Shown here: in pieces, positions 7,147-7,810 of the stretch | Numbering within the stretch: position 1 is the stretch's first letter | Layout: every line of letters starts with the position of its first letter | Assembly: GCA_913061425.1 (NCBI GenBank) | Contig: CAJXUO010000055.1 | Coordinates: forward strand, 1-7,810 | DNA length: 7,810 nucleotides | Origin: an uncultured Lutibacter sp. | GTDB taxonomy: Bacteria > Bacteroidota > Bacteroidia > Flavobacteriales > Flavobacteriaceae | Reading direction: 5' to 3' | Translations under genes and position numbers: made by a program | The notes under the pieces: generated by a model | What the model was told of the DNA's origin: nothing | Seen by the model: the letters and a program-made list of their open reading frames with translations, nothing else | Database searches by the model: none

Positions 7147-7185
7147 AGATCCGTAATTCGCTTTTAATAAGTAGATTGCGGATTT
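7147..7185 (+). terminator. Possible terminator hairpin downstream of tRNA-Gln
   Basis: ATCCGTAAT (7149-7157) pairs with ATTGCGGAT (7175-7183) over 9 bp, including one G-U, and is extended outward by a G-U and an A-U pair. The loop is 17 nt. It is followed by a T-rich but interrupted tract (TTTATTATTAG). Its position just after the tRNA fits a terminator, but the long loop and broken U-run make it a weak one. Confidence 0.4.
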
Positions 7186-7198
7186 ATTATTAGTAATC

Positions 7199-7220
7199 TT
7201 GCCAACCATTTGCCAACCAT
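7199..7220. repeat. Perfect tandem 11-bp direct repeat beside tRNA-Gln
   Basis: TTGCCAACCAT occurs twice with no spacer, at 7199-7209 and 7210-7220, 58 bp after the tRNA, and is followed by a T-run. It is much more GC-rich than its surroundings. It could be a recombinase or other protein binding site, or a chance microduplication. Confidence 0.85.
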
Positions 7221-7414
7221 TTTTTAAAAGCTCGCTATGTGAGTGTATTCACTTAATTAAGTCTGAGAGCAGAAACCGCTTACTATCTTGTCAATAATCT
7301 ATTACAATGTCAGAATTAGGGAGCAAAATAAAAAGAACTTACACCATAGTTTTATAAAAAGCCAAAAAAATCAGCCCAAAAGTTTTATAAACCTAAGCCC
7401 CACTGTCTAAATAA

Positions 7415-7435
7415 ACCCCTTTTCTTTTTAGGGGT
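7415..7435 (-). terminator. Small hairpin, possible minus-strand terminator
   Basis: ACCCCT (7415-7420) pairs with AGGGGT (7430-7435) around a 9-nt loop. On the minus strand it is followed by TTTATTT, which suits a weak terminator; on the plus strand no T-run follows. A 22-codon open stretch (7431-7496, minus) ends at a TAA (7428-7430) inside the hairpin, which could be the eroded end of a gene, but this is too short to establish. Confidence 0.25.
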
Positions 7436-7570
7436 CATCTTCGTAGAATAGCATATTACCTATAACCTCAACACATCTAACTATTTCAAATAATTTTCAT
7501 TTAGTGATTATACACCTTAAAAATTAGGTTAAGCACTTGTAAATGAAAGTAAATTTGATGGTGAAAAACC

Positions 7571-7608
7571 AAAATAACACCCCAAAAAAAATTTAAAAAT
7601 AACACCCC
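7571..7608. repeat. Two direct copies of a 13-bp motif, 25 bp apart
   Basis: AAAATAACACCCC is found at 7571-7583 and again at 7596-7608, start to start 25 bp. The C-run stands out in very AT-rich sequence. A spacing of about 2.4 helical turns would put the copies roughly on opposite faces of the DNA helix. No adjacent gene is seen, so a regulatory role cannot be assigned. Confidence 0.75.
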
Positions 7609-7774
7609 TATCACAAAATTAATCAAGCTTTCTTAAAGTATTTTAATACGGAAAACCATAGGTTGCTAATTGTTTTTTTATACAAGAATCGTTAGAGTTT
7701 ATTAAAAATGTTCTATTGATAACCTTCTTTCTTTAATTGTGAAACACAAATAAATTATATTTTATTGTCAAAGC

Positions 7775-7810
7775 TGACATAAATCCGGCAAGGTCAACAT
7801 AAATATGTTA
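7775..7810. mobile_element. Possible terminal repeats of an IS21-like insertion sequence (partial)
   Basis: Starting at TG (7775), the sequence shows TGACATAAAT, then CCGGCAAGG, then TCAACATAAAT, so the 8-mer ACATAAAT repeats at 7777-7784 and 7797-7804 with a 20-bp period. IS21-family elements start with TG and carry several short terminal repeats of about this size, and CCGGCAAGG-type repeats of this style are familiar from Bacteroidota IS ends. The contig stops here, as short-read assemblies often do at multicopy IS elements. No transposase (istA/istB) sequence is within the window, so this rests on pattern only. Confidence 0.3.

Larger units (their letters stand above)
7141..7810. other. 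Gene-free, repeat-bearing intergenic tail
   Basis: About 670 bp with no open reading frame longer than a few dozen codons on either strand and no recognisable protein family. It contains, in order, the weak tRNA terminator, a tandem 11-bp repeat, a 12-bp palindrome (ACTTAATTAAGT, 7251-7262), two copies of AGTTTTATAAA (7348-7358 and 7381-7391), a small GC-clamped hairpin at 7415-7435, two copies of a 13-bp motif near 7571-7608, and a possible IS end at the right edge. A position beside a tRNA together with the absence of genes fits a decayed integration site or accessory boundary, but this is inference. No second copy of the tRNA 3' end is seen, so no att pair can be shown. Confidence 0.6.

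Noticed and set aside
7251..7262. 12-bp palindrome ACTTAATTAAGT as an operator
   Set aside because: It is almost purely A/T, so such a palindrome is expected by chance here, and no gene start is nearby.
7348..7391. Two copies of AGTTTTATAAA as a CRISPR-like or iteron array
   Set aside because: There are only two short A/T-rich copies with no further periodicity; this is not an array.
7614..7621. Minus-strand TAATTTTG as a promoter -7 box
   Set aside because: No TTG lies 17-23 bp upstream on that strand and no gene follows.

Overview
The window looks like a small assembled contig from a low-GC marine-type flavobacterium (phylum Bacteroidota). The evidence is the AT-rich sequence, promoters of the Bacteroidota form TTG-N19/20-TAnnTTTG, A-rich rather than Shine-Dalgarno leaders, a tRNA gene without an encoded CCA, and a flavobacterial-style cyanophycin synthetase and DUF2723 (GT117) membrane protein. 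The first 44 bases are not genomic. They are an Illumina/Nextera library adapter with an i5 index, so biological sequence starts at base 45.

Layout from left to right. (1) 45-2674, plus strand: cyanophycin synthetase (CphA1 type), missing only about five N-terminal residues at the contig edge. It is closed by a strong hairpin terminator at 2678-2705. (2) 2851-3171, plus strand: a small thioredoxin-fold protein with no cysteine at all, behind a clear Bacteroidota promoter. (3) 3146-3820 and 3823-6906, minus strand: an operon read right to left, with a large GT-C type membrane protein (DUF2723/GT117) first and a NodB/CE4 polysaccharide deacetylase second, separated by 2 bp. The deacetylase gene runs 26 bp into the convergent thioredoxin-fold gene. 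(4) 6907-7068: a divergent intergenic region with a perfect 9-bp inverted repeat (6961-6984) and a consensus promoter for the next gene. (5) 7069-7140, plus strand: tRNA-Gln(UUG). (6) 7141-7810: about 670 bp with no convincing gene. It holds a tandem 11-bp repeat beside the tRNA, a spaced 13-bp repeat, weak hairpins, and at the extreme right a possible end of an IS21-like insertion sequence that may explain why the contig stops there.

How the genes fit together: CphA makes the nitrogen-storage polymer cyanophycin from Asp and Arg. The usual degradation partners (cyanophycinase, isoaspartyl peptidase) are not in the window and could lie upstream of the cut. The GT117-deacetylase pair points to cell-envelope or extracytoplasmic glycan chemistry. 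No new multi-gene system is evident. The most useful observations are the adapter artefact and the false start codon it creates, the retained putative primer-generating site in the CphA N-domain, the cysteine-free thioredoxin fold, the palindrome ahead of the GT117 operon, and the repeat-rich tail after the tRNA.
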